DNA of 64,000 nucleotides from positions 10,131,501 to 10,195,500 of the forward strand of contig OX463807.1 of NCBI GenBank assembly GCA_949825045.1. The letters are read 5' to 3'. The notes under the pieces were generated by a model that worked only from the letters and a program-made list of their open reading frames with translations, did no database searches and was not told the origin of the DNA. Origin of the DNA: Argyresthia goedartella (Eukaryota; Arthropoda; Insecta; Lepidoptera; Argyresthiidae). Of the stretch, positions 1 through 10,600 are shown piece after piece (positions within the stretch are counted from its first letter, which is position 1; each line of letters starts with the position of its first letter). The position numbers were made by a program, and so were the translations under genes.

Positions 1-616
1 CGCTAGCTTTTGGAGCCGGTTCGGCCAACTTCCAACCGAGATGCCAGATAATGATATATCAATCATGAAGATAATTTGTCAACCACAATAACCGTTCCTC
101 GATATGTCAGAAATTAAAATCTGTCAGGTGGTATGATTTTAGGCTGGTAGCTTTCGGAGCCGGATTCGGCCAACATGCCAGATAATGACATTATTTGAAT
201 ATTAAATATTCAAAACGCCAATGTATAGTGAAATTAATAAAACAGTTGTGTACTTGGTATGAAACACTTTGCGCGCAAGTCTAACACGCACCTGGCCCTT
301 TTTCACAATATACGTCATTCGTTACAGGATATAAAGAAAATATCTGATACTTAAATTACTGAAATCGGTGCACTCGTTTTGATTTTATGATGCATCACAA
401 TCAAGTCCACGTTTTGATTCTATGACGGATTTCTATATTTTTTTATTTTTAGTTTATAATATTAGTACCTGCTCGCAAGCGTTAGCCCTAAACAGGGCGA
501 AATATTGTACTAAACCTAACCTAGAAACATCGGAACAGGTAAACGTTATTGAAAAAAATATGTTACCTTATTAGTAAAATCGGTTGTTACTTTCATCAAA
601 ATAAAAAGGCGAGAAA
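1..616. other. Unidentified AT-rich DNA with a local direct duplication
   Basis: No gene is seen. A short segment is present twice in direct orientation, at about 5-54 and 148-189; both contain a GAGCCGG..TTCGGCCAAC stretch followed by ATGCCAGATAATGA. The rest, including the CCTAACCTAG-like stretch near 515, shows nothing I can name. Confidence 0.5.
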
Positions 617-1910
617 AAAAAACGGTTAAATGCGATACGGACTCGTGCACGAAAGGTTCCGTATGACTGTACAATGGTAGTGATGGTGTGGAGCGAATAG
701 TTTGGATTTTTCATAGCAAAATGTTATTTACAAAGTAATTTTATGCGGCTACTTTCGTACTCAATGTACATATCCAGGTGCATTTGTAAGTTTGTTTGTT
801 GTTTACAGATAATTAAAAAACCTTGGCAATTCCAGGTAGGATTTTCTGTAATTTATAGCCTAAGTTCGTTAATATTCTGTATTTTTTTTCATTATTTTAG
901 ACTCTGTAGTTTCGAAGATAATGTAGGAAAGGTCATTTTTTGCATTTTTTTGATCATAAATTCAGAAGTTATCAAAACTTCCAGTCTGGTATTCCATAAG
1001 TTATGTTAATTACAGCTTATCTTTGTTCTTATTTATTTATTTTATTTGATTGTTATTTTGCGATATCTTATTGGCACTAATAGATCAGAAAACCAGCGCT
1101 GTGAGATCGCACTTCACATTCACAGCACATGCTGAGACCGTTCCTTTTTTGCCTGTTTTTATGTATCCTGTATGTTTTGTTTGTATGTCTAATAAGGCAA
1201 AATAAAATTATTTCATTTCATTCATTCAATTATTTCATTGATGTTATAGTATAATACTAAATATACTAAAATTGTCATTAGATAAGATTATTTGTATATT
1301 GTGTAATAACAAAAAAAACACGACGAAAATAAAAAAAATACATCTCCCTAGAGTTCCTTGGTGCTATCTTCCCTGCACTGGTAGAGTTTATGGAGTCTCC
1401 TTTTCCTGTGTGAGATTCAGCCATGAATCACCAATTGAAAGGGAGATTTCCTTAACTCAAACCTTATTCAGTCATGTACTCATTAGTTTAGTTGATCATA
1501 TTTGATTTATTTTTTATTTTTATCCATTAATATGAGACTTAAGTAAGTGTTTGACTTGTAAAAGTACATTATTTTGCCTATTTGCAATTAATTTTTCCAG
1601 TTTGAGTTTGAGTTTAAAATATTAATAAAAAATATATATTTGAAAAAAATATAAAGAGCACTTTTCAACGTTACGGTGTTATATTTTGTTTGTCATTTCA
1701 CCCCCTCCCCTTTTTGGAGGAAATATTTTAGATAGATCGATATTAATAGGCTTGAATTATTTTGCGGTTATCAGAATAAGTTTTTTTGCAGAATATTTTA
1801 AGATCTCTTATAGTTCCTGAGAAAATTGCCTGTGATGGACGGACGGACGTACACGCGAGTGATCCTATAATTGTTCCTTTCTTACCTTTTGAGGAACAGA
1901 ACCCTAAAAA
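617..1910 (+). mobile_element. R1 dispersed repeat, long subfamily, split by a later insertion
   Basis: The left part (617-about 950) carries the R1 5' end with GACTCGTGCACGAAAGGTTCC, then the ATGGTGTGGAG and TAGTTTGGATTTT blocks. The right part (about 1738-1910) carries GGACGGACGTAC and ends GAACCCTAAAAA. The two halves align in order to the uninterrupted long copy at 62,165-62,676, so the roughly 0.75 kb between them, which includes a LINE 3' end, is extra. Frames read through it are not coding. R1 is non-autonomous and I do not know its superfamily. Confidence 0.75.
1088..1235 (+). mobile_element. LINE 3' end fragment (same type as the LINE at 9-13.8 kb)
   Basis: AACCAGCGCTGTGA, a GCTGAGACCG-type block, a T-rich stretch, a TGTATGT..AATAAAAT signal and a terminal TTCATT(CATT) run parallel the 3' end at 13,595-13,760 (AAATCAGCGCTGTAGG, ATGCTGAGCCAGTG, T-run, GAATAAATG, TTTCATTC). 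It is a severely 5'-truncated insertion lying in the gap that splits the R1 copy. Confidence 0.6.
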
Positions 1911-2846
1911 TCAGATGTACTTTTTTAATATTTAGCTATCATCTTTAATTTCTTGAGGGGTATTCTTTATATTAGCGATGTCAATACAAATTCCCCCTAA
2001 TCACTAAACTCGGTGAAGCCGTTTTAATTCAATTTTTTTTTGTTGGAAAAGGTACACCATATTGAATTGCAGAGAACAAAATGTTCATTTCCTCGGATGA
2101 AATCATTCATAATGGTCCCTACTGTACGACTGCGAAAAGCGGCTTGTTTTCTGCAATGCAACTTTTAATGTAAATATCGCCTTAAGCCTTAAGAAGGTTC
2201 GAAGTTCGCGGGTTCAGCTAGAACTAAATAATATAAAAACGTGCAAAAGAGTTTTGTGTTTTTAGGCCTCAAAATATAAATTTTGATAAATATTTTAACC
2301 GAAACTTTTCTATTCATGGCCTATGATGAACAGAAGCCGTCAGAATTATTTACATATCAAACGGTTTCAGCGACAAAATTGACAAAAAAGCCTTCGGCGG
2401 ACGAAGCGCTGAGCGAAAGTTAATCCGCTTTTGTAAACTTTTGTAGTTTTCAGCATGGCTTATGGATTTTTCTTTAGAATTTCGAATCAGGTTTTGTCAG
2501 CCTTACCATATAACCTACTAGAAGAATCACTTGTGAATAGAAGGATAGCTTGGAAATTAAAACAAGAAATTATATGCGATGCGATTTTCTGAATTCTGCT
2601 GTGCGGTCCATTTGAAGCTGATGGACATTTTATCTCGCTATAATTTTATTGGGTTAGTTAGATAGATCAGAGGTGAGATCACGAATTGTTGATGAGTACA
2701 GCATGACGAAACGGGCAAACGGAACGGAGTCAGTCACTCTGCGCGCGAGATGTCTTTCGCGAAATGAGCTTTGTCGCTGCAATCCAGCGTATCGATTGGC
2801 TGGCCTTACTTATACAGTAAGTGACAACTGACATATCATAAACTTA
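1911..2846. other. Unidentified DNA with one dispersed repeat segment
   Basis: No gene recognised. About 2079-2175 (starting GTTCATTTCCTCGGATGAAA) matches 19,212-19,302, so it is a dispersed repeat. The remainder is AT-rich sequence without recognisable coding or terminal structure. Confidence 0.4.
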
Positions 2847-3455
2847 TTGACCTCCAAATATGATGTTTACTCTCCTTATAAAATGATGACAGTCATACAC
2901 AGAAAATTCGTTTTGTATCTGACAAAAAATAAATACCAAGAGGATGCTCTTAGAGGCATTAGAGTTAAATCTAAGATCGACGACCCAGACCTGCAAACGC
3001 TGGTTAATAACTTGGTAGTAAGGTGCAACTCCCAACTAAGTCATGATCGAACAAGATATACGCCAGTCAAAAAAAGTGTAACGGTGTGTGAAGATAATAA
3101 ACGTAAGACAGTGTCTACATCACATATTTACCACCTGTCTAGTCACATATTTACCACCTGACTACACTAGCCTCGTAAAAACACCGGATGGAACTCTAGC
3201 AAAGAGCACGTCATCAATGTGATAGACGAGAAGTTTGTTGGTGCTGAACTTCACCGCTGCCGCGACCCCGTCGTGCTGGCCGTGGCGCACCAATCAACTG
3301 CTCGCTGGGATTTAAGCGCTTTACTCCTCATGAAGTGTCCATCATTGTCCAAAAGAATACCTCACAAAACAAGTAAGGATATTTACGAGCACTCTTGCAA
3401 TATGCTTAACATAATTGCGAAGTCAGTTAGAAATATCATTTCAATCCTTTTTTAA
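2847..3455 (+). other. Unrecognised open stretches upstream of a reverse transcriptase relic
   Basis: Two open frames, 2847-3161 (104 codons) and 3219-3455 (78 codons), have protein-like composition with charged runs such as IDDPDLQTLVNN and GAELHRCRDP. I recognise no domain. They lie just upstream of the decayed RT at 3,745-4,615 and could be the N-terminal part of the same element, or unrelated. A 20-bp block around TCACATATTTACCACCTG is directly repeated at 3,119-3,160. No start signal or promoter supports a host gene. Confidence 0.2.
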
Positions 3456-3670
3456 CCGACTTCAAAGAAGGAGTGATGTTCTCAATTCGTCGCGATGATC
3501 TTTTTTATGTATATAGTGATTTCTCCAAGACGGATGGACCGATTTAGAATTAGTTTTTTTGTTAGAGAGGGTTTACATCAGATTGACCATTGACGTCCGC
3601 TCAGGATCTGATGATGGGATCCTGGAGAAATCGAGGAAACTCTTCAAATATTATAGGCAGACCTACTGCG
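3450..3670 (+). repeat. AACCGACTTCAAA dispersed lepidopteran repeat
   Basis: Begins TTTAACCGACTTCAAAGAAG, continues GTTCTCAATTCGTCG and ends around GATCTGATGATGGGATCC. These blocks are familiar from a very common lepidopteran repeat; related pieces occur at 35,430-36,240. No coding capacity. Confidence 0.6.
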
Positions 3671-3744
3671 TTTATTTTTATTTTTCATGGTATATCCTTT
3701 TTAATTGAAATCGGTTTTATCAGAAAATTTACTTTTTGTTAACT

Positions 3745-4615
3745 TTATTAATATATCCCTGCAACATGGAACATACCCAGCTTCTTTCAAGCATGTAAAG
3801 GAGTCTCCAATTTACAAAGGTATAGAAAAGAAAGACGACGGCAAAGCTTACAGGCCAGTATCTTAAATAACAGTTCCTGCCAAGTTACTGGAGAACGGCC
3901 GCAGTACTATGGAATGGGGGCCTGCGCTGAACCTGCTGATTGACTTTGTCTAACAGGCGTCAAACAGCGGTAGGCAAAAGAGGGTCAATAAGATCGATCG
4001 AATTGAAAACAGACATCGGTGTGCCGCAAGGTTCATCAGTATCCAACATTATGTTTTTACTCTTGCTGAAATACCTTCCGAGCTGCATACTGGACGCGCA
4101 GGCCACCATGTATGACGATGATGTCACCACCGTCGTGACGGCACCTACCATTGATGGGCTGGAGGCGCGACTGTGGAAGGTCGCCGAGCGACTGGGCCCA
4201 TGGTTCCGGAACCCCAGGAAAACACAACTCATGTACTTCAACCCGGCAGGGTCGCTGAACCCCCCACTGCGTGTGGCGATAGAGTATGTAGACTTGCCTC
4301 AGCTTGATGAGACTGGGGCAGGTCTACAGATTGTTTCCTGGGGTTTAAACTAGACTGTGGATTGACCTGGAGCTTGCATATTGAATGGGTGTGCGGAAGA
4401 CTCAGCAGCGAATGTGCTTCACCCTTCGCAGGCTGGCGTCGACCGTGAGGAGAGACGTGGTCAAGGCCTGTTATTTTGCAACCATACCGTCTTTCCTCAC
4501 GTACGATATTGAACTTTGGGAGCGATTGGGCGGATTGGTATATGGTGTTCGTCATGTAGAAACGCGCTATCCGTGCTATTGTAGGTATACCTACTGCCGA
4601 GTCCGTAAGTCCACA
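3745..4615 (+). pseudogene. Decayed non-LTR reverse transcriptase
   Basis: Broken frames spell LINE RT blocks in order. Around 3,750-3,865 is an LQHGTYPASFK..YRPVS block (RT motif 1-2 region). At 3,960-4,353 lie GVPQGSS and YDDD, the latter in place of the usual YADD active site. From 4,385 the thumb region LASTVRRDVVKACYFATIPS and an RAIVGIPTAES block follow. Stops and shifts interrupt it and the palm block between 3,870 and 3,960 is poor. The GVPQGS-YxDD order fits Jockey/CR1/R1-type LINEs; the exact clade is not determinable. The second Asp pair is intact, but the copy cannot make a full protein. Confidence 0.75.
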
Positions 4616-4958
4616 TTTTAAGAATTTAAATATTATGACGGTACCTTCCCTGAATATATAGCAGGTTGCCTTATTGGTGAAGCAAAATCTACAATTGTTA
4701 ACAAGCCCGCAGCTCCTTGCTGGCTGTCCCGCACAAGCTAGCTAGGAGCGAGCAGTCCATGTGCGTTTGTGGCCCGCAGATATACAATAATCTGCCGGAC
4801 GAGGTGAAGAGAGCTGAATCTCTGGCAGAATTTAACCTCTTGAATACCACCGGTGTTAGCTAACGCCACTTTTCCGTTAAAGGTTTTAAAATTTATTACC
4901 ATGGCATAAGGCTCAAAATTGCGACCCGTGTCACTGCCCTCGGTTTTTGAGAGGTTAA
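4616..4958. repeat. LINE tail and a dispersed TTATTACCATGGCATAAGG repeat
   Basis: 4,620-4,830 probably continues the RT relic's C-terminal region. About 4,880-4,935 (TTTATTACCATGGCATAAGG then CAAAATTGCGACCC) recurs at 43,455-43,505, 47,035-47,080 and 51,115-51,160, so it is a dispersed repeat of unknown type. The TAA at 4,956-4,958 is the left target duplication of the next element. Confidence 0.5.
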
Positions 4959-5787
4959 GAGCCGATTTCACCATACTCGTTAGTTGAGTAACACCCCTGT
5001 AAAATAACTTATTGGACTGTTAACCATAGTGACTGTCTCACCATGCTCTAACGAATGTTACATTTCCTTAATCAGTTGTTAACTTTTTTAATCACTGCTC
5101 TAGAGGTTCGTTAAATTTTTAACAAGCGATTAATTACTGTCACACAGGTATCAACCGTTAAGATGGACGTGGCGTGTGGTTTTATTTTCGATAATAGTGA
5201 TCCATTGGAAAATCTCGAAAATCTAAATGATTTGTACAATATCGTAACCGTCCCAGAGTTTTCAATGAACGGGTGTAATTATTTCGGAAAACGGAAAAAT
5301 TCGGTCCGCGTGTTTTCTTCGACATATTTTAATAATACGAAAATGCAAAAATCACACAAGCTTTCAAGTCACAAACACAACTACACAGACAAAATCCGAA
5401 TATTTCGAATTGATAACCAGGAAAATGAAATGTAACCCGTTGAACTATGGAATTCCACAGACTGTAGGATATTTCAAATCAGTCGCATTACCAAACACCA
5501 CAGACAAATTAGCTAAACAAGACAAATATAATACGGCTAGGGAAAAGTGTGTTCATGACCCGTACAATGACATTACAAACCAATGACATTTTATTTTTGT
5601 TGGATTAGAATGTGAGTGAAGGATTTGTGAGTCATTCACGAAACATTTGTTTTACTAATGGTCTGTTAAATTTTCGACATAGGATACAGACAAATAACAG
5701 GGGTGTTAGTACGTCTGTTAATTTTAACGCTCCATTAGCTAATGTCTGTTTTAGCAAATAACTAACAAAGTATGGAGAAACCGGCTC
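4959..5787. mobile_element. PIF/Harbinger-like element with TAA target duplication
   Basis: The left end GAGCCGATTTCACCATACT and the reverse complement of the right end, GAGCCGGTTTCTCCATACT, match over about 19 bases with two differences. They are flanked by TAA on both sides (4,956-4,958 and 5,788-5,790). TWA duplications are known for PIF/Harbinger. Further inside, both arms carry TTAACAGAC/AACACCCCTGT blocks in opposite orientation. The 829-bp length is too short for a complete two-gene Harbinger element, so it is an internally deleted copy. Superfamily is inferred from TSD and termini only. Confidence 0.65.
5163..5435 (+). CDS. Small unidentified ORF inside the Harbinger-like element
   Basis: A 90-codon frame starts at an ATG 204 bases inside the left terminus and begins MDVACGFIFDNSDPLENLEN, followed by LNDLYNIVTVPEF. 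The acidic, hydrophobic N-terminus would suit the start of a Harbinger-type transposase or its partner protein, but no catalytic or Myb motif is present and I do not recognise it. The second half is basic, with a K/H/S-rich stretch. It is probably the surviving first part of a deleted transposase gene. Its position within the TAA-flanked unit supports that it travels with the element. It could also be chance. Confidence 0.3.
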   Translation: MDVACGFIFDNSDPLENLENLNDLYNIVTVPEFSMNGCNYFGKRKNSVRVFSSTYFNNTKMQKSHKLSSHKHNYTDKIRIFRIDNQENEM

Positions 5788-5790
5788 TAA

Positions 5791-6203
5791 ACGTCTCCTC
5801 AAAAATGTCTGACAGGGCAAGCTTTCTACACAGTGGCGGAATTCATTGCCAGGAATAAATATAATAAGTGTAATTAAATTGATTATTTGTTTGATGACAT
5901 TCCAGTATTTGACCCGTACTAATTAATTTATTTTATATTTTTTTCTTATTGATATGATTAAATATTATTATTGTGGACACTTCACTTCAAACTTCAGTTT
6001 TTTTATTCAAAAAAGATTCGTACGAACAATTTTTGAATGTCATTTGAATGCATATAATCAAAGTGTGACTCACGGACGCCATACGACGTAGGCGCCTACT
6101 ATCGCCGCCGTCCATATAAAATAAAACTAGTGTTGTTTTTGCTATGCAAATACATTTATTTAATGCGCATTAGTGTAAATATTGACAATTATTATTTGCG
6201 TAA
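5791..6203. other. Spacer, nothing recognised
   Basis: AT-rich DNA between the Harbinger-like element and the piggyBac left end. No repeat end or coding stretch identified. Confidence 0.5.
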
Positions 6204-6926
6204 TTAACACGTTGCGGGGCAACACGTCGAAGGGCGGTATTTTGAGAGTTCGTGATAGGGCACCACGCCTGGTGACGTTCAATTTTAAGTTATCAAAACT
6301 TCCAACCCGTCTGCAGACGGTCAATTTACGTAGTATGTAAAGGAGGAGCATTTTATTGTGTCATATCACACTAATTCATGATTTTGTGGTGTCACAACAA
6401 AAGCTTCAACGAACAATTTTAGGAAGTCCTTCATGCACACATTGACAAGTTGCCTACTATGACAGTACGCCTTTGGACGTGTGCGTAGCTGTGTAAACTA
6501 ATGGCGCGAGCAAGTTGCGGCATATTGCGCAGTGTCATTGAGCGAGTCGCTGTGAGTGCGCGTGTAGTCCGCGTTTCTTCAAGATTTAGCGAATTCTATA
6601 CGGTAAATTACAATTTTTATTCATTGACTGTGTTGTATTGTGTGTGACTTTGTTTCGTACATGTGCTTTTGTGGTTATATTACGATTCGATTACGATCGA
6701 TTCATTCTTACACGTAAGTGGGTGGTGAAATTAACCGGTGTTACAAAGTGGAGTATGCATTGAATAACTGGCAACACGTGGGCACACTTGACCCTCTGCC
6801 ATCCCGTATGGTAAAATACTTGACGCTTTATTTGTTTGTTTATAAATAATTGTATTTCTCCACTCTGGTTTCATCACTTTAATCTGCTGTTGTAAGAAAT
6901 CTTTCCCAAATGTATATGTTTTTCAG

Positions 6927-7892
6927 ATGTCATCAAGAAAAAAGAAACCCGATAGGCGGCCAACCCTCTTTAGTACTGACACGGAGCCTGACATAGAACA
7001 AATTTTCCATGATCCGTACAGTGATGAAGATAGTGAGTTCGGATCAGATGGTAATTACGAACCAGACCATAGTGTTATTTTGAACAGCAGTGAGGAAGAA
7101 ATATTTTTATAATTCTGTTCCGCCCTCAGAAAAGCTGTTGTACCTTAAATCTCATACATGCGGGAACCCTAAGAAGCAACCGAAAGGGAAACCCTTCTAT
7201 TTTGACCAAGAAAAAGGTGAAAAAAGGCGAACATTGTTGGCTCAGGAAGAACAAGGTGTATGTCAGCAACTGGATGGACAAGTATTGATGCTGACAACGA
7301 TGGATAATCCAGAAATGATCGAAGTAACTAACAGACATGGACAACAATGCAAGAAGCCCAAAGAAGTAGCACGCTATAATCAATTTATCAAATGATCAAA
7401 TGATTAGTTACTCGTCTCATCGCCACTTAGACAATCCGATGGTACAAAAAAGTACTTTTTCATATGCTGGACATAGCAGCGTGAAATGCCTTATATTTAT
7501 GCAAAAAGTACGTAAAACACAACAATAAATACCAGTTTGTTGAGTTTAGGGATCAGTTGATAAGGAGTCTAACAAAGCTTGAACGAAACATAGTCGGAAA
7601 AGATCTTGTGACAAACCAAACCAACCAGAGCAAAATTATATATGCACCAACTGCATCTTAAATAGTAGAAGCAGTGCAAGAAGCTTATGCTAAAAGCCTT
7701 GGTCACTGGCCAGTACGAATTGCAGCTAAAGAAAACTCAACAAAGAAATTTGCTTTTTTGAAATGCAGAGTTTGTAAAAATCATCAACAACGTCGCGAAA
7801 CTAGCTACAGATGCAAAGGGTGTCAAGATTCTCCAAAATTGTTTCCAACTTGCTTTGAAGAATGGCACATTAACTTAACTACTAATAAGTAG
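6927..7892 (+). pseudogene. piggyBac transposase, internally deleted and frameshifted
   Basis: The ATG at 6,927 follows a TTTTTCAG acceptor-like site and opens a 61-residue acidic N-terminus (KKKPDRRPTLF.., several D/E clusters) typical of piggyBac transposases. Another frame (7,113-7,395) continues with LYLKSHTCGNPKKQPKG, the family's cysteine/basic block late in the catalytic domain, and KKPKEVARYNQF. About 7,440-7,580, with an in-frame stop, gives WYKKVLFHMLDIAA and YQFVEFRDQLIRSL. At 7,674-7,892 lies the C-terminal cysteine-rich domain (CRVCKNHQQRR..YRCKGCQ..CFEEWH). Roughly 300 residues carrying the first catalytic Asp residues are missing after the N-terminus, so the protein is dead. 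Confidence 0.85.
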
Positions 7893-8480
7893 GGAGCTAT
7901 AAACCTAACAATAACTTTGCTAGAATTATCGATTTTTTATTTGATACGTAGTTTTTCAGATAGTGTTATAGATATTAGAGTTTATCAAACGGAACCGCTA
8001 GAAGGCTAACTACTGATCTCATTAAAATATGTCAAGTTTATATAAGAATAGAGAGATGAGTATATTATTTTGTTTTCCAGAAGTCTACAATTATATTATG
8101 TTTGTATTTGATTAGATTGTACGGTGATATGGAATCAATGGTGACTAAGAAGACATTTCTATGTACGTGCGTACAAGCCATATCTTGTCATTGATTATTT
8201 TGAATATTACTTAGATATTTCATTGACGTCTCACTGGATTATTATGATAGTTTTTTTTGTTTCCAGAGGTCTCAAGTATTTTTAGCTTGTTTTTGATAAG
8301 ATGATATTTTTCGTTATTTTCGTTAAGGCATGCTGAGAATGATTCCCATTGACTGATTAGTGATTTATTACGTGATATATATTTGATTAAAGTTTAAATT
8401 TGATTTGGATGCATCTTTTAATTAACCGCCAATGGCCATGAATATTCATAACTAAACCTATAGATCCCCTTCTTTGGCAG

Positions 8481-8917
8481 TCCGCCTGTAGGCGTGACAT
8501 CTGTAACTTATGGTTATAGAAATGTTAAATATGTCAACCCGCCAACAGGCGGCTCCGCCTGTGGCTGGACTGGCGACATGTCCAGACATTGTATTGATCT
8601 GATGTGACACTCCGTCTACGGGCGGCTCCGCCTGTCAACGTGAGTGTCACAATAGTCACTAATAAAAATGCTTGTTTTGACAGCACGCCTATAGGCGGTC
8701 CCGCCTATAGGCGAGAGTGTCACAACATAATTGTATAAATATGCCTAAAGTGACGGTCCGCCCATAGGCGGTACCGCTTGTGGCCGTAACTGTCACATTG
8801 CACTAAAACAATCCTTTTATATGTGACACACCGCCTGCAGCCGGTTCCGCCTATGGATGTAAGAGTCACAAGCGAAGTTGATACATTCTAATGTGTGACA
8901 CCACGCCGCTAGGCGTT
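8481..8917. repeat. Array of GC-rich palindromes with ~72-bp period in the piggyBac right arm
   Basis: Units start at about 8,533, 8,603, 8,675, 8,749 and 8,823, with partial units at 8,481 and 8,894; spacing is 70-74 bases. A full unit is about 48 bases. In most units GTGACA lies at the left and TGTCAC or GAGTCAC at the right, around two abutting hairpins of the form CGCCTATAGGCGG and CCGCCTATAGGCG (best at 8,684-8,713). Spacers are AT-rich and differ. The units are diverged, not identical, and no Cas-like gene is nearby, so this is not a CRISPR array. Position just inside the right terminus suggests subterminal transposase-binding or hairpin sites. Confidence 0.8.
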
Positions 8918-9095
8918 AAGATTAAATGTATGGAATTCTGAAGTGTTATAATGCAAATTTTGGAAATCAAATTGTGTCCCGCAACGTGTTGAAGGTTCAG
9001 TGATTAGGCCAAAAAGTGACCAAAATAGTTACATACTGTCGTGTGCTGTGACATCTACCCACAGTGTTAAAAGAAAAAAAAAACAGCACAAAACA

Positions 9096-10203
9096 ATGAA
9101 AAAGTGTGGGGCTTGTGCTAAATTTATTGGGCGCACTGGCATCGTATCGTGCCCAAAATGCGGCGGCCAGTACCACGGTGCTTGTGTGGGTGTCTCAGCT
9201 GGAGCAGTTATCCCCAAGGACTGGGACTGCCCTGATTGCCAGAGATTAAAACGGAGAGACAACCGCGCTGACACGCCCGTTAAAGGCCTGCTGGGTCAAT
9301 CCTCCTCTTCGGCTCCGCCAGCCGCCGCTCCGCTCGCCATCGACCGGCCCGCTGCTGCCGCACGGCCCGCCTCCGCTCAGACCGCCACCGCACTGCTTGC
9401 CTCCTCTGCGGACTCGCTAAGCGCGGACACGGCCATGCCCTGCTCTCCTGCATCCTTCGACGGGGAGGACATGGCCGGTGCGCTTATTGAGCTGAAACGG
9501 TTCATCGGAGTGGAATTCCACACCATCCGACAGGAGCTGAAGGAGTTTCGCGACGAGTTTCAGGACTTAAGAGCGCACCTGTCCGTGTTTGGCGAAAGGA
9601 TGGATCGTTTGGAGGGCCGCGTCGACGCTATTGAAAGGCAAGTCATAGATGGGGCGGCGTCAGCTGCTACCCGAGTCCTCGAAGAAGCCGTTGCGACTCT
9701 TCAAATGGAGCTGAACGACCGCGACCAAGAGCTTGTGTCGAACGACATTCAGGTGACGAACGTCCCGGAGGACCCCGGTGAGAGTGCCGCCGGCCTAGCC
9801 ACGCGGATCTGCGCAAAACTGGGCGTGGAGCTGGATGTGCGTGACGTGGTGTCGGTATATCGTGCCGGGCGGACGCGCGAGGCGGCCCGGCCGCGGCCCA
9901 TCGTGCTGCGCCTGGCGCGCCGCGCCGTCAAGGACGAGCTGCTGCAGGGCGCGCGCACACGCCGCGGCGCCACCACCGAAGGGCGCGCCGCAGCGGTTCT
10001 ATGTGAACGAGCGGCTGACTAGCGCCAACCGACAGCTGTTCCAGCGGGCGCGCGAGGCCGCGCGCACCGCCGCCTGGCGCTTCGTGTGGACCCGCGACGG
10101 CAGAATCCTCGCCCGCAGGTCTGAGGGTCAGCCGGCTCATCACGTGCGTCGGTTATCCGATCTGCACATTTTTTTGCCAGCCGAAGTCCAAGCAATTCCT
10201 TAA
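9096..10203 (+). pseudogene. LINE ORF1: PHD finger, coiled coil and C-terminal RNA-binding-like domain, frameshifted
   Basis: The start is placed at the ATG at 9,096 (MKKCGACAKF) because the zinc finger begins there. C4, C7, C19, C22, H27, C30, C45 and C48 form a C4HC3 PHD-type finger. A Pro/Ala/Ser-rich linker follows (about residues 65-125), then a heptad-rich coiled coil (about 130-220, with LIELKRFIG and RMDRLEGRVDAIERQ). A C-terminal block containing RPIVLRLARRAVKDELL resembles LINE ORF1 nucleic-acid-binding domains. Frame 9,096-10,022 is interrupted: the conserved end (RFYVNERLTSANRQLFQRAR.., WRFVWTRDGRI) is in the +1 frame from about 9,985, implying a one-base indel near 9,980-9,995. 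ORF1 proteins coat the element RNA in ribonucleoprotein particles. Confidence 0.82.
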
Positions 10204-10600
10204 TTGTTATTGTTTTTGTTTCTTTTGTAGTAAAGTCCTGCAATTAAATGTTTCGTTGTTGTTGTTTGTTTGTAACTCGTTTCTGATAAATTGTATAATT
10301 GTAAAAAAATACCGTTTTTACCGTTTTGTTGTGGCCTATATGCTTATTTCGTCATTGCTATGTCTTGTCAAGGAGTGGACCAACAAATATGCCTCGTACC
10401 GTCGCGTGATTCAGCCTGGAAGCAATCATTTTACATAAATTTATCCGTATATAACTTATGTATGTATATATATGTTATAGGTCTACACTATCACTCTTTA
10501 TTTATCACTTTGTGCTGCACTTGCTATTTACTTTTATCTTCGTGGACTGAGTCACTTACCTGTATGCATTCATTCATTTGCTATTGTTCTTATAACTTTT

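Larger units (their letters stand above)
6208..8988 (+). mobile_element. piggyBac element, end to end but inactive
   Basis: The left terminus CACGTTGCGGGG (6,208-6,219) is the inverse of the right terminus CCCGCAACGTG (8,978-8,988). Flanks are TTAA (6,204-6,207) and TTGA (8,989-8,992), the latter one substitution from the TTAA target used by piggyBac transposases. The 2,781-bp unit contains a broken transposase at about 6,927-7,892 and a palindrome array at 8,481-8,917. It runs straight into the LINE at about 8,993. The degenerate right TTAA, stops and frameshifts show it is no longer mobile by itself, though its ends look usable. Confidence 0.88.

Noticed and set aside
743..1009. 88-codon plus-strand ORF
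   Set aside because: Lies within an R1 repeat and runs into the interrupting segment; composition is that of translated AT-rich DNA.
8481..8917. CRISPR-like regular spacing of repeats
   Set aside because: Repeats are imperfect double palindromes, spacers are short and AT-rich, the context is a eukaryotic piggyBac, and no Cas gene is present.
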